Shown in pieces: positions 48,231-59,101 of a DNA stretch of 64,000 bases; within the stretch, counting starts at the first letter, position 1; each line of letters opens with the position of its first letter. The stretch comes from Artemia franciscana (lineage: Eukaryota > Arthropoda > Branchiopoda > Anostraca > Artemiidae). The position numbers were made by a program, and so were the translations under genes. The stretch spans positions 31,833,298 through 31,897,297 of the forward strand of contig NC_088880.1 of assembly GCF_032884065.1 (NCBI RefSeq), written 5' to 3'. The notes under the pieces are model-generated. The model had not been told where the DNA came from and did no database searches. It saw only the letters and a list, made by a program, of their open reading frames with translations.

Positions 48231-48325
48231 ATGCCTCTGGGCTGATCTCTCATTCTTCTAATTTGCGTATACCTCTGGGTTGATCTCTGGTATGCCTCTG
48301 GGCTGATCTCCGCGCTATACTACTC
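48190..48325. repeat. Short tandem repeat beside mariner scrap
   Basis: Four imperfect units of 'TATGCCTCTGGGCTGATCTC' with intervening 'TTCTTCTAACTTGC'-like sequence. Confidence 0.7.
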
Positions 48326-48660
48326 CTGATATTTATCTTCTCCGTTGTATCGAATTTGGTACTGCTGACTCAAGAAATACTTCTAAAACTGGGTTTGGGA
48401 CATCCCCCTATAGCCCTGGCCTTCCCCAAACAGACTTAGGAATATTAAAAGAGGCTCTACGTGGGAATATTCTTATTTTTCAACTAAACATCGTTCTTTC
48501 AGGTGCTAACAGACTTGATAGATTATCTTTAATTTAATGTTTAATCCTAATTAAATTTGAATTTGGCGTACTTAAATGTGCATAACGTATAGGAAAAAGT
48601 GGAATATCTTAAAAATTTATTGTAGAGAAAAAAAAAAATATATGTATCTTTTTAAATTAC

Positions 48661-48892
48661 TTAAACTACTTAAGAAAATATATAAAAAGATAGGAATAAT
48701 AAATTTTAACATAAATAATAGATAAATGTCTAAATAATAAAAAAGAAACATTAATAAATATACTTAATATTAATAAATATATTCTTAAACTACTTAAGAA
48801 AATACATAAAAAGATAGGAATAATAAATTTTAACAAAAATAATAGATAAATGTCTAAATAATAAAAAAGAAACATTAACAAATATAATTATT
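48661..48892. repeat. Tandem duplication, unit 124 bp
   Basis: Two nearly identical AT-rich copies start at 48661 and 48785 ('TTAAACTACTTAAGAAAATA') and end in 'AAGAAACATTAATAAATATA'. Confidence 0.85.
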
Positions 48893-48999
48893 TATTTCTG
48901 TCAGACAGAGGTGTAGGTAGACTTCTCAGAACCAGTGAGAAATGTCATTATTTGCAACCTCCGAAGGACGTAAGTTTGCCTATCTTTCATTAAACACTT

Positions 49000-49063
49000 T
49001 AAATTCTTTCATTAGCTTTTTAGACTTTCGTTACTATTGAGCCGTTGTCGCCAACTGTTTGAC
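49000..49063 (+). mobile_element. Family A right-end scrap
   Basis: 'TTTCGTTACTATTGAGCCG' followed by a decayed terminus (AACTGTTTGACG). The hairpin's left arm is missing. Confidence 0.5.
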
Positions 49064-49497
49064 GGCTAATACGCTAAAAAAAAGATGCTCTTAGAAAATG
49101 CACTATAACTTTTAATTTCCGTTTGAATCAGCTGAATGAGATATATTATTTATTTTTATCCTTAGCCCTTACTTAGTCCTAATCATCGTTACTATAATTA
49201 CTATAACACTATATATACATTAAATACTATAATTATGTATATATCTATAACGAAATTAATGCTACGCTTAGGGGCAAGTGTACTCCCTTGCAATAAACTT
49301 GCGCTAACTGTAAAACTGTCAATTAGCAGAAATTTATTTAGCCTAAATAATGTTTTCGAGAGCCAAATGCAAACAGTAAATTACAAAGAAACATTAATAT
49401 TTTCAGCACATCCATCTAAATATATTCCGTTGACCAAAATCACAGGTTGGTATGAAATAATCCTATTCACTCAATACTCCAAATTTATTTCCTAGAT

Positions 49498-49740
49498 TCA
49501 AATGACCAGCGGCAGATGCTTGCTCAGAGACACGCGAAGAATGTGATCGACTTGGCCGCGCTTCGGAAAAACCACGGGTTTCGTCTTCAATTCTGAAAAG
49601 GGGTAGGAAAAGATAATTACAACAATCAGAAAAACCATGGCTAAAGCAATGCCTACCGAATTAATTCCGCCCTGACTAATAATAATAATAATATAAAAAA
49701 CAATAAAGAAAAAAGGCTTTAAAAAAACCCCTGTTTTCAC
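49498..49740 (-). CDS. Possible terminal exon with one membrane segment
   Basis: After an AT-rich triplet repeat, an open frame reads GGINSVGIALAMVFLIVVII, then FSYPFSELKTKPVVFPKRGQ and VDHILRVSLSKHLPLVI-stop. The part from GGINSV on has protein-like composition and could follow an acceptor near 'TATTAGTCAG' (about 49674). One hydrophobic helix is followed by a basic, polar tail. Family unknown. The start at the upstream ATG is unlikely to be real, because the preceding residues come from a TAT repeat. Confidence 0.25.
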   Translation of the reverse strand: MKTGVFLKPFFFIVFYIIIIISQGGINSVGIALAMVFLIVVIIFSYPFSELKTKPVVFPKRGQVDHILRVSLSKHLPLVI

Positions 49741-50149
49741 AATTATTTGGAACTTAATAATTAGTAAATATTCCGCAATTTAGTAATTTATAATAGTTAG
49801 TAAAGTCAAATTAATAATTTAAAAGTTTTTAATAAAGTAGTTTTCATGTAGTTTAAAATAAATAGTAATTTGTAATTACGAAAAGATATTCCTGGGACTT
49901 TCGAACAAGAACTTGAAGCCCCTTAACAATCATGTCTAATGAAGATAAATGTGTGTCCCCAATATCTTAACAACGACTAACAGACACAAACTAAAAGGAA
50001 CGAGATGAAAAGCGACTTTAAGAATGCCTCGAAAAGCCTGTAGAGGCGAGTAGCAAGTAGAACAGAAAGGCAATTACTAAATACACACTTGCAATTACCC
50101 AATAAATATGTTTGTTGCACTCATAAATACTTTTAGTATAACGCAGTAT

Positions 50150-50205
50150 GACTTTAGCGTAAAGAGTGGGGGGTTAAGGGGGCAGCCAGCTGTTTTTTTT
50201 TGGTG
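50150..50205. mobile_element. Family A foldback-arm scrap
   Basis: 'ACTTTAGCGTAAAGAGTGGG' with the following G/C-rich part of one foldback arm; nothing else of the element. Confidence 0.5.
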
Positions 50206-50507
50206 AGTCAAAACGTTACTTTGCACCGTTTTCAACGTTTATTAGAAGTTTATACAAGAAATAAAACGACATTAAGTTAACAACTCTCTTGAGAAAATAA
50301 AGACTATGAATTTTGAAATATATTACAGTTTTGACAAGGATGATTTCTAGAAAAAACGAAAACGAAGAGCGACCACATGTTTTTCTTGAAATAAGACAGA
50401 TAATGCAACAAACTGAAGAACAAAATACAAGAAAGTTGCTAAGCATTAAACAGTCCCTGCTTGTCATCTTATATTTAACCAGGTAGAAATACAATATTTT
50501 TTTTTTT

Positions 50508-50858
50508 TCATAAAACTACAAAATAAAATAGATAAACATAAAAAAACAATAAATCAACATTAAACAAAAACATGGAGACAAACATATAAGTTTTATGAGG
50601 TCTATGAATGGTGTCCATTCTTGGAGGGGAATGGGGCGTAGTCAGAAAACCACACGCGTAAGATTCGGTGGAAAAGGGAAGCGGAATAGTCAAAATAGCT
50701 AATAAGAAGTAGGTAACATTGTAACTATTGGAAATCACAGAAAAGAGATATTTCCAAGGAGCCAGGACACCCGTTCGGGCAATAGTATGGTTAAAGAATC
50801 CCCAGGCTCCTCCATAATCAACAAAAAAAAGAAAAGCCATCATAATTACCAAAATCAC
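50508..50858 (-). CDS. Possible membrane-protein exon(s)
   Basis: A 116-codon open frame with DYGGAWGFFNHTIARTGVLA, PWKYLFSVISNSYNVTYFLL, AILTIPLPFSTESYACGFLT and a hydrophobic C-terminal part. The middle 70 residues look like a real protein with membrane-adjacent aromatic segments. The last 25 are Phe/Leu/Val-rich and may be chance translation of AT-rich DNA. A possible acceptor lies after a T-rich run near 50810. No family is recognised. It could belong with the open frame at 49.5 kb, which has the same strand and also encodes a membrane segment, but nothing proves this. Confidence 0.25.
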   Translation of the reverse strand: MILVIMMAFLFFVDYGGAWGFFNHTIARTGVLAPWKYLFSVISNSYNVTYFLLAILTIPLPFSTESYACGFLTTPHSPPRMDTIHRPHKTYMFVSMFLFNVDLLFFYVYLFYFVVL

Positions 50859-51179
50859 CGTTAAGAGTCATTGAGATCTAGATTGACAGTTTAATAAATA
50901 TGATATTAATTCCTGAAAGTCTGAGAAATTTTGTATTTATTGACGTTATAAAAGAAAAACTTTTGAAAAGTATTTTTTCTTAGCTCAACAGTAGTTGTAG
51001 CAGTAATAGCACTTATAGCCCTGAAAGTTTCAGCTTAATACCCTAAGCCATCACTGGGATATTGCTGATACCCTTTTTTTGACACACTAGATACAAATAG
51101 TGTGCTTTGATTTAATTCGACATCCCTATTCACCTTCCCTAATACTTTTAGCCTTTTCAAAACAACTTCACATAAACAT

Positions 51180-51455
51180 TAGGCAACTTCGTAGCCTTTG
51201 CTCCAAGGGCTGTGGGGGGCATGTTATTCCCTGAGGCATAGTTATTTGAACTTTCAACCATTTACAACAAAATATTTATGGGATGCCTTTGGAGCGATGG
51301 CAGCTAAAAGGGGCGTGGGAGGAGGGTTGGCAAGGCCTTCATAACTTTTTACTCTGACGAAGGGTGTTAGAACTTTCAATTTCTAATTGAATAAGCCTCC
51401 TCTAGAGTTTCTACGACTATTGGTTAAACCCAACCACCCCTGAGAGGAAAAAATA
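51180..51455 (+). mobile_element. Family A-related internal scrap
   Basis: A diverged version of the conserved middle part: 'CTCCAAGGGCTGTGGGGGGC', 'GGCATAGTTATTTGAACTTT', 'GGGGCGTGGGAGGAGGGTTG' and 'ACCACCCCTGAG'. It lacks both ends. Confidence 0.5.
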
Positions 51456-51459
51456 CATA

Positions 51460-52600
51460 GAACCCACTTTACTCTTTACTTAGGCAGCGCGAGGAGCGAA
51501 ATAATTTTAAGCAATATAAGATACAGTTTTTTTTCATTGCCCTAAATGTAAGTTTCACCTACTATTATTATTATATATTACCATTCCAGTTTAATTAGAA
51601 ATGAACCAGTGTGGTCTAAAAAATTAAACAATATTTTACAAATTTTTTTCTTTTTAATTTAACTGAGTACTGCTCAACTTATTATGGCACTAAATTTCGA
51701 GGGACTTGGTGTTTTTTTTCAGTAAACTGTGCACTACTAAACTATTAGTTATGCTAAAGACTAATTCGCCATGTTAAAATGGCCTACGTCCAACTTCCAA
51801 CTCAAACGTCCAACTTCCGTTTTAATATTACTAGGTTATCAGCTGGTAGTCAGATGAGGCACGCGGAAGTGAGGATCTCATTTTTATAACCATTCCACAA
51901 TTTTTACAAGAATAGCCCGTTATAGTTTACGGACACACAACCCCTCCTCCTACATTGAAACAAATCCAATGTAAAGTTAAAGGGACAAACCAATACTTAG
52001 AAAAAATTTCAGCCCTTAAATGACTACTTTTTAAGATCTAGGTAATGATAATTAGAATTGTGTAAGCAGTAAAAAAAATTTTTAGCCCAAAGTTTACATA
52101 TTCAATGAGTGTTTCCCCCTATGTCCAGGCACTTGAGGGGAGCAAGGACAAATCACTAACACCTTCAAACAGTTACTTATTACAACATGCAATGCATTTT
52201 ACACAGAAATTTTTTTTAACGACAATAACAATTGGAAACGTTTTATAGCTCTAAAATTGGTAATTGCTAAAATTACGATGCAATCATCGTTTTGTCCGAT
52301 TTTTTTTCAACGAAAATGCAACAAAAGAATTTTTCAATGAAAATAACCCCCAGAAAAGTTATTTTCAATTTTCCAGAAGGATTTTTTTTTCATTTTTCTC
52401 AATGAAAATACCAAAAAAAGCATTTTAAGTAAAATACTGCAAAAAGGGTTGATATCTAGGGGAGAAGGGCAAAAGAATCTAGGGGCATATGCCACTCTGC
52501 ACCACGGCAGTCTTTTTTCCAAACAATATTCTAATAAAACTTTTCTTAACCGCAGTCAGATTAAGAACTTAAATTCACCCCAGATTGAGCATTTGAACTT
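51460..52600. other. No gene recognised
   Basis: AT-rich; no supported coding signal. Confidence 0.4.
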
Positions 52601-52602
52601 AC

Positions 52603-52795
52603 TGTCTTTTGGTTCGAGGGGTGATTTCCACAGCTGCTTCAAGAGTTGGGAAGAAGTCCGTACTGTTGATATCTGGAGCTTGTTTTGGCTTCCCTCGGGG
52701 CTGTCTAGCCCCTTGCTGGGCAAGCCTCAAACTTGGGGGAACGTACACAGATGATGCATTCACATTAGGTAAATCAACAGCTGGTTTTCCTGCAC
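52603..52795 (-). CDS. CDV3 homologue, exon for the C-terminal conserved region
   Basis: The minus strand has an acceptor 'GTTGTTTTTTTTAG', 193 open nt and a strong donor (GACA/GTAAGT). The frame reads AGKPAVDLPNVNASSVYVPP, SLRLAQQGARQPRGKPKQAP, DINSTDFFPTLEAAVEITPR and TKR, leaving in phase 2. The order VYVPPSLR - basic linker - APDINSTDFFPTL matches the conserved part of CDV3 (carnitine-deficiency-associated gene expressed in ventricle 3): VYRPPGAR ... PPEIYSDTQFPSL in the vertebrate protein as I remember it. CDV3 is a small, largely disordered, conserved animal protein of poorly known role. The N-terminal exons would lie at higher coordinates and the last exon at lower ones; neither was found. 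The alternative is another protein carrying the same short motif. Confidence 0.65.
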
Positions 52796-53325
52796 CTAAA
52801 AAAAACAACAAAGAAAAAAAAACGAATGCAACAAACAAACGATAAAAAGTAAATAAAACAAATTAGAGAAAAGAAAGAATCTAGCTTATTTAAAAGACTA
52901 AAAAACAACTGAAGAATCAAATACAACAAAAAAAGAGAAAAAGTACATAAAACAAATTAGAAAAAAGAAAGAATCTAGTTTATTAAAAAAATAAAAGAAT
53001 TAAAAGACTAAAAAAAACAAAAACAAATCAAGAATCAAATACAACAAACAAAAGACAAAAAGTACATCAAACAAATTAGAGAAAATAATGAATCAAAATA
53101 ATTAAAGAAAACAAAAAGAGTTAAAAAATAAAAACAAAACAAAAGAAGAATCAAATACAACAAAGAAAAAAAAGAAACAAGTTTATTAAAAGAATAAAAA
53201 GAATAAAAAACAAAACAAAAGAAGAATCAAATACAACAAAGAAAAGAAAGAAACAAGTTTATTAAAAGAATAAAAAGAATAAAGATTATAAAAAAAAAAA
53301 CGAAGAATGAAATACAACAAACAAA
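52796..53325. repeat. A-rich degenerate minisatellite
   Basis: The phrase 'AAGAATCAAATACAACAAA' recurs at about 52912, 53028, 53144 and 53220, with a variant at 53303. Spacings are about 116, 116, 76 and 83 bp, and runs of 'AAAAAGAATAAAA' lie between. It lies in the presumed intron directly upstream of the CDV3-like exon. Confidence 0.75.
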
Positions 53326-53559
53326 GAGAGATGGTTGTCTGAACATACCATTTTTACATATAAAAATACTTTTTGCTCAAAGAAAAGCAGTCAAAACATA
53401 AGTTGTGCTGCTAAAATGTCGGCAGATTTTGGAATTTTGCCGATTCTGCTACTGGCAGCTTTGGAACTTAGTTCATACCGAAGTTCCACAATGAAAAAGA
53501 TGCCTGCATACCATGCTCGATATGCCTAAAGTACATTTCTAAGTTTTTCACACGTCTGA

Positions 53560-54145
53560 GGTAGATGCCAAAACCAATTACTAAGCTGTTCTCAAAGGGA
53601 TAAACTCCGAGATAATGTGGATCAGGAGGATTGGAGTATGCTTGAACAACATTGCCCTGCTGACCCTTCCCCTTTGAATGCAGTCCGTCAAACGGTTTTT
53701 GTCCATTATTTCAAAAGTTTGAAAATGTCAGATATAAACTTCTGGCATAACAATGATGACAGTTTTTTTTGGTTTACTTCTGTTTAGGATAAGGGCTGAA
53801 AAAGTATCGTTTACTAATAATACTACTCAGGTATGTGAAGCTATCAACTCGACCAGTGTTCTCGTAGCCTATTGCAATTGACCCCTCTCCCCTTTATTCC
53901 TAGTCTCTGCAACTTTGTTTTCTTAACACGGATTTTTAAACCAATCTTTACACCATGAGCCCTCAAACCTCCAAAAATTCATATGTCAGCTAAAACTTTT
54001 ATCAAGGACGAATAATCCTCCGTAATTTAATCCTAGAGGGGCTTTATCTTCCCATTTAAAATCATGTTCTACCATAGCCTTTGATGTGTTCCTTAAGACA
54101 AAGTCTGCAAAAATAATCCAAGCAAATGGTAATAGGATACATCCT
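53560..54145 (-). mobile_element. LINE remnant, RTE-like reverse transcriptase
   Basis: The minus strand reads GCILLPFAWIIFADFVLRNT, SKAMVEHDFKWEDKAPLGLN, YGGLFVLDKSFS (the RT5 site, with the catalytic YADD lost) and, in another frame, RVDSFTYLSSIISK (RT7). Several stops and frame changes. It has no ends and is unrelated in strand to the similar LINE remnant at 33 kb. Confidence 0.75.
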
Positions 54146-54194
54146 TAATTAACTCTTAAAATCACTTTTTATTCAAATTCAATGGCCCATGTGT

Positions 54195-54345
54195 GTTGAG
54201 CAGCCTTTCTTAAAGAATTATGAAAAGCGAGAAGAGCGTATGTTGAGGAAGGAGTAGCTCCCGCCCCTTCTTATACAAAATAATTTTTGTTTGTTTTAAG
54301 TTTTAATTTTGCTCCTTAATTTCATTAAAAAAAACTTACTTTTTT
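54195..54345. mobile_element. Family A foldback-arm scrap
   Basis: 'GAAAAGCGAGAAGAGCGTAT', 'GAGGAAGGAGTAGCTCCCGC', 'TTTGTTTTAAGTTTTAATTT' and 'GCTCCTTAATTTCA' follow the order of the right foldback arm of family A. Confidence 0.6.
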
Positions 54346-54559
54346 AATATCTTACTAAAACCACTCTCAAAGTTCAATTAACCTGTTCTTTCAACCTACA
54401 TGGCGGCTGATTAATTAAATGACCACTGCATATGAATTTGATAAAAATAGGAGATTTAGATGAAAAAAATTAGGAAAAAGATAAGAGGACGTCAAGGAGG
54501 CACACTCGTGCCTCTATAAAGAGGCGACACACGACAATGTTAAGCGATCTTCGGTTCCA

Positions 54560-55130
54560 GTGGTCGCAGAGGGATGGGGAGGGATGCATTTCGTAGCCCG
54601 AGCTCCAACTAAGAAACCTGCAAAATTTCATCCCCCTCCAACTTTTCCTTCATGGGGAAAATCTGGCCGAAAGTTTCGACCCGTCAACCCCAGCCCCCCT
54701 TTAACGTTGTCCGATCGGGCTGAAATTCACAAGTTAAGGCCCCTAGGGCCCAGGAGCATATCCGCGAAATTTCAGCTCGATCCGATAACTCCTTCCCTGT
54801 TTTCCAAAAACCACGCATAGCCACTTAAAATTCATTTTCTTTTTTTTTCTCGACGCCTACAGGTCACATCCGACATTGGATCTGGGTGTACGAGGACTCA
54901 TTCAATGCGGAATTCTCCGAGTAAGTGCCCTTCAAAGTTTCGTAGGAAAATCTTAACCCTCCGAAAGTTTCGACCCCCCAACCCCACCCCCCTTTTAACG
55001 TTGTCCGATCGGGGTGAAATTCACAAGTTAAGGTCCCCTACGGATCAGGAGCTTATCCGCGAAATTTCAGCTCGATCCGATAACTCCTTCCCTGTTTTCC
55101 AGAAACCACGCATTAGCTACTTAATTAACG
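54560..55130. repeat. Two direct repeat units, about 295 bp apart
   Basis: Units at about 54670-54835 and 54965-55130 share 'GAAAGTTTCGACCC', 'AACGTTGTCCGATCGGG', 'TGAAATTCACAAGTTAAGG', 'GCGAAATTTCAGCTCGATCC' and 'CTCCTTCCCTGTTTTCC'. The plus-strand open frames across both units are repeat translations, not genes. Confidence 0.8.
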
Positions 55131-55200
55131 CATTTCTCTCCATAAGAGCCCATGTTAATTTGAAATTTTTAAGTTATTGAGAAGTTATATTTACACACAT

Positions 55201-55273
55201 GTAAGTGATTAGCTCAGTCGGTAGAGCGTTGGACTTAATCCTCTGGTCAAGGGTTCAAGACCCTTACGGGCGG
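55201..55273 (+). pseudogene. tRNA-like sequence (tRNA pseudogene or SINE head)
   Basis: D-arm 'TTAGCTCAGTCGGTAGAGCG' and T-arm 'AAGGGTTCAAGACCCTT' are intact and correctly spaced. The anticodon region ('TTGGACTTAATCCTCTGG') cannot form a normal 5-bp stem with a 7-base loop, and the 5' end does not pair with the 3' 'ACGGGCGG'. It ends in a T-run that would stop RNA polymerase III. It is a decayed Lys/Leu-like tRNA copy. Confidence 0.5.
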
Positions 55274-55535
55274 TTTTTTTTAACAACATCAAAATAAAAG
55301 TGTATAATTTTGACACCACCTGGACAGCTTATCAATTGAGAGATAACAGAATATTAGCTTCTTATGAGCAAAAGAAACATTTCGGTCATTCTATCTATTT
55401 TTTTTCTATTTTATACAATGATTTAAAAGCGGGGGGGGGGGCGGCAGCCACCCAAGTTCCTCTCCTAATTCCTGTACGAGGAGTACAGGAATTATTAAAT
55501 TACATCCACCATGGATTGTAGAAAAACGTACAGAA

Positions 55536-56009
55536 ATAATATGAAAAAAACTTCGTTTTCTTAAAGAGTTAAAGAGGCTGCGTCCCAAAGTCGAACCTTA
55601 AAACGTACAGGAATTAGAAGAGGCAGTTGGGGGGCTGCCGCCCCCCAAACCCCCAGCTTTTAAAGACTCTTTTGTACAGGTTTTTTGTTTTTTTGCTAAC
55701 CCCCCGCTCTTGTCTTCGGAAAGGCCCTCTTTTAATTAACAAAAAATGGAAATGAATGAATAATGGAATAACTTCGAAAAATATTAAACACAAAAGGACA
55801 GGAGAACCATTGCGCCGAAACTAGTAATTAGTAACAATGAAGTCCCCCCCCACAAAAAAAAAACCTGTACAAAAGAGTCTTTAAAAGCTGGGGGTTTGGG
55901 GGGTGGCAGCCCCCAACTGCCTCTTCTAATTCCTGTACGTTTTAAGGTTCGACTTTGGGACGCAGCCTCTTTAACTCTTTAAGAAAACGAAGTTTTTTTC
56001 ATATTATCT
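55536..56009. mobile_element. Foldback/MITE-like element C
   Basis: Long inverted arms (about 55536-55690 and 55856-56009) begin 'ATAATATGAAAAAAACTTCG' and contain 'AGGCTGCGTCCCAAAGTCGA', 'ACGTACAGGAATTAGAAGAG', a C/G-rich block and 'CTTTTAAAGACTCTTTTGTA'. About 165 bp of loop separates them. Further pieces ('CTAATTCCTGTACG', 'GGCGGCAGCCACCC') lie just to the left at 55430-55500, suggesting a partial third arm. There is no coding potential. Confidence 0.75.
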
Positions 56010-56148
56010 AAGAATAGTAATAATGTGATTGATTCACTCACTCCAGTCCAACTACCTTGAATTTCAGTTTCACAGTTTCTTCTCTTGTTAATAGGCATCG
56101 AACTCCAATCAGCAGAGCATTTTACAGAAAAATATACCAAGGGCGCTA

Positions 56149-56164
56149 NNNNNNNNNNNNNNNN
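56149..56164. other. Assembly gap (16 N)
   Basis: Sixteen undetermined bases directly right of foldback element C. Confidence 1.
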
Positions 56165-57185
56165 GTTCCTTTTACCTTTTACCTGCAAAAACAGACAAGT
56201 CCCAATAATGAGCTGAAAATTTTTTTACCTTGAAATGGGCTTTTTGAAGGGCCCTTGCTAAAAAAAAAAACAACTCGAATACACTCTCCCTTAAATTTTG
56301 ATCTTAAATAACTGAAAATACAGGGTGGATCTAAAAATTGAATTTAAATATTGAAAATAAATTTGAGTGATACAAAAAAATAAATATGAACTCGATACAA
56401 AAAGCACCAAAATAGTTCTTGGTATAAAATTCGCTCTTGGTTTATCAAATTGGCTCTCGGTATAACCCACAGTTGTGATGTACTGTGTTTTACGGAAAAC
56501 GCAGCAATCTTGCAGAATAATGAGTTTCTCCACAGATTACAGCATATGACAACTAAGGGTAATACGAATTTCCTAAGAGCAACAAGCCAACAAAACAGGA
56601 CTATTGAGAATACAAACATATGAGCGTACTTGCATGGTTTCTGGATATTGAAAAAATGGCTTACTAGTTTAACTACATAGTTTAGCTAACTAAAATAGCT
56701 AATTGTTTCAAACTAAAATACATTCAATGTAACTGATCAAGTGCATATCAATTGTATTTTAATAATCTTTAATGGGGAAAAATACTTAGCTTAGCAAATG
56801 CTGCTTTCTCACCATTTGCCATAATTTGGGTATCCTGAGCGCAACTCCGCAAAAACTCGTTCGCAAAAGATTGAAAATAAGTTGAAAATAAATCTGCTTG
56901 CTCTGTCACCATTTTGGAATGCATTTACTGTCTCAGATAAGAGGATGCAGCAATCTTTATTTCTTCAGTATGCCTTGGAATACCTCAATGGGCTAGAAAT
57001 TGGTGCCTTGCTCTTTTGTACAAGGTTATAGATCCTATCAAAGCCATCACGGAACAGAGATCGCAGTTTGAGAAATAGTCAGATCTGATGCATTTGTAAA
57101 TTGTTACCTTTTTGCTAATTGTGTTTCTGAAGTTGTTGTGATAAGAAGGTGGTTTATTCACGTTTTTGTCTTTTTTTTACTCTGT
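56165..57185. other. No gene recognised
   Basis: AT-rich. May include the 3' untranslated part of the LINE to the right, whose 3' end is not sharply defined. Confidence 0.35.
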
Positions 57186-57901
57186 GCTTACACCATATTT
57201 GTTTTTGGGTAATAGATTTATTAATCGATATGTATATATTGAAGAAATCTATGAAATTAGCAACCAAAGGTTGATTATACATGAGGTGCTCTAATGCCAT
57301 GATTATGGCACTTACTCTGCAGACATTATCAACACATTACCATACATTCTCTCACCCGTCGCGATATTAAGAGGTGGGATAAAAGCACCACTTGCCACCT
57401 TCTCATTCATTTTGGACCCATCAACAAAAATTTGGAAACGGTTTTTATGTGTAATTGTATTAAGTTCAGCAAATTTTTCCTGGATGAAAGCAATGGGGGA
57501 AGTTCTTTAGTCCATTTTGAGACATTAGTGTTCTTATGGGGATTGACCAACTCCATGGGGAGGGGGGTTGGGGAAATATAGATGCAATAGACTTGCATGG
57601 GGAATTTCTTCTGGGTATTGGCAAATTCATTTCCACTACCTCTATACATGGATAGATTTCTTAACCAGTTATGCAGGGCATGAGAGCTATTGGCTTCAAT
57701 TTTTGTCAGATAATTAATAAAAGAAATCTTTGTCTGTCATTTATTGTTGATATTCCACTCTCTGTAAGCAGAAAATTAGTACTTGTTGGCTTCCTAGGAC
57801 CAAATGAGACCGATTATATCATTTTTTGTTGTTTCAATTTTTTTGCATAAGAGTCTTTGCAAAAACATCATAAATAATGAACCCATAATCAATATGGGGT
57901 C

Positions 57902-58240
57902 TTATATGTAAAGTAAAAGTAAAGGATACGGCATTAGAATTTACAGTCCCTACCGGCGGTGCTGATCTCCGTTTCTAGGCCCTTCAGCCAGGAAGTGCAA
58001 TGGGGGGTTGGATCCAACCATCCTGTGCTTTCGCACACCCTTCCTGTTTACCTTCCCCAGATTTCTCCAGGTACCCATTTAAAGCTGGGTCGACTCTGGC
58101 TAAGCTTACAGAGTCACGCCACTGACTCCCGTCCCAAACTGAACAATTGGGTACACTGGGATTCGAACCCGCGTCCTTTCAGACAGAGGATCCCAAATCC
58201 AGCGCACCAACCGACTCGGCTAGTGCGCTGGGTTATATGT
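57902..58240 (-). mobile_element. tRNA-derived SINE, copy 2
   Basis: Nearly identical to the SINE at 25.4 kb along its full length, with box B 'GCGGGTTCGAATCCC' at 58158-58172 and the tRNA-like head at about 58195-58230. It is flanked by an 8-bp direct repeat TTATATGT (57902-57909 and 58233-58240), read as the target-site duplication, and lies inside the I-type LINE. Confidence 0.85.
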
Positions 58241-59101
58241 GATTTATAAAATTGGAGTAAAGTTTTCTCATTACAACGCCAGGCTCTGGTTAGTAGTTTT
58301 TCTATTATCCTTATTTTTCTAAGGCACTTTTTCATTGTGTTTATCATGTGAAGGTCGAAATTAAGTTTCTGGCCAAGTATGAGACCTAGGTAATTAATTT
58401 GGTTGTCCTCTGAAATAATTATTCCATTTAGAGTTAGTCTTGTATTACCATTATTTTGTTTACAGAGGAATTCGATGATTTTTGACTTGCTGAGTGCAAT
58501 GGGAAAATCAGATTTTTGAGAAAATTTTTCAAATTGGAGAAGTGACTTTTGCAACTTTGAATGTGCAATCTCAAATGTGTTGCAAGTTTCCCATTATACC
58601 AGATCATTAGTATACTTGTAAATTGGTGCGTAGGAGCCTCATGTCCCAGAGAAATAGGAAGAAGAGGAGGCAGCTCAGGACTGCACCCTCTGGAAGACCT
58701 TTAGTTATTGTAGTTTTGGGGCAAGGAGGTTGAACCTACACAAAACAATGAAACTTCGATTTCTATAAAGGATACTAGCTTTGGGGATAATTCAATACTT
58801 GCAAGTTTAGCTAAAAGGATCTGGTGGTTCACATTGTCATATGCTCCTTCAAAGTCTAGGAATGCAGCAACTAGGACATCATTTTTCGATAGGGATTCAT
58901 TTATCACACTTGTTACCAATATAAAAGCATCTGCTGAGAAGTGGTGTTTCTTGAAACCAGTTTTAGGATCTCATATTATTCTTCTCAATGAAGCAAAAGA
59001 GTTGATGGTAAATCATTTTCCCCATTACTTTCCCCAGCAGAGGAGTAACCATTATGCACATGTAAAAGGCTCAGGGTCATATTTGGGTTTACTTTTCTTA
59101 A

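Noticed and set aside
53335-53529. Plus-strand 64-codon frame next to the A-rich repeat
   Set aside because: No splice signals, start context or family resemblance, and it sits between a minisatellite and a LINE remnant.
54560-55180. Plus-strand open frames with repeated 'FRPPNPTPLLTLSDR'-type sequence
   Set aside because: They follow the two direct repeat units; a dispersed non-coding repeat is the simpler reading.
55201-55273. Functional tRNA gene
   Set aside because: The anticodon stem and acceptor stem do not pair, so it was listed as a tRNA-like pseudogene.
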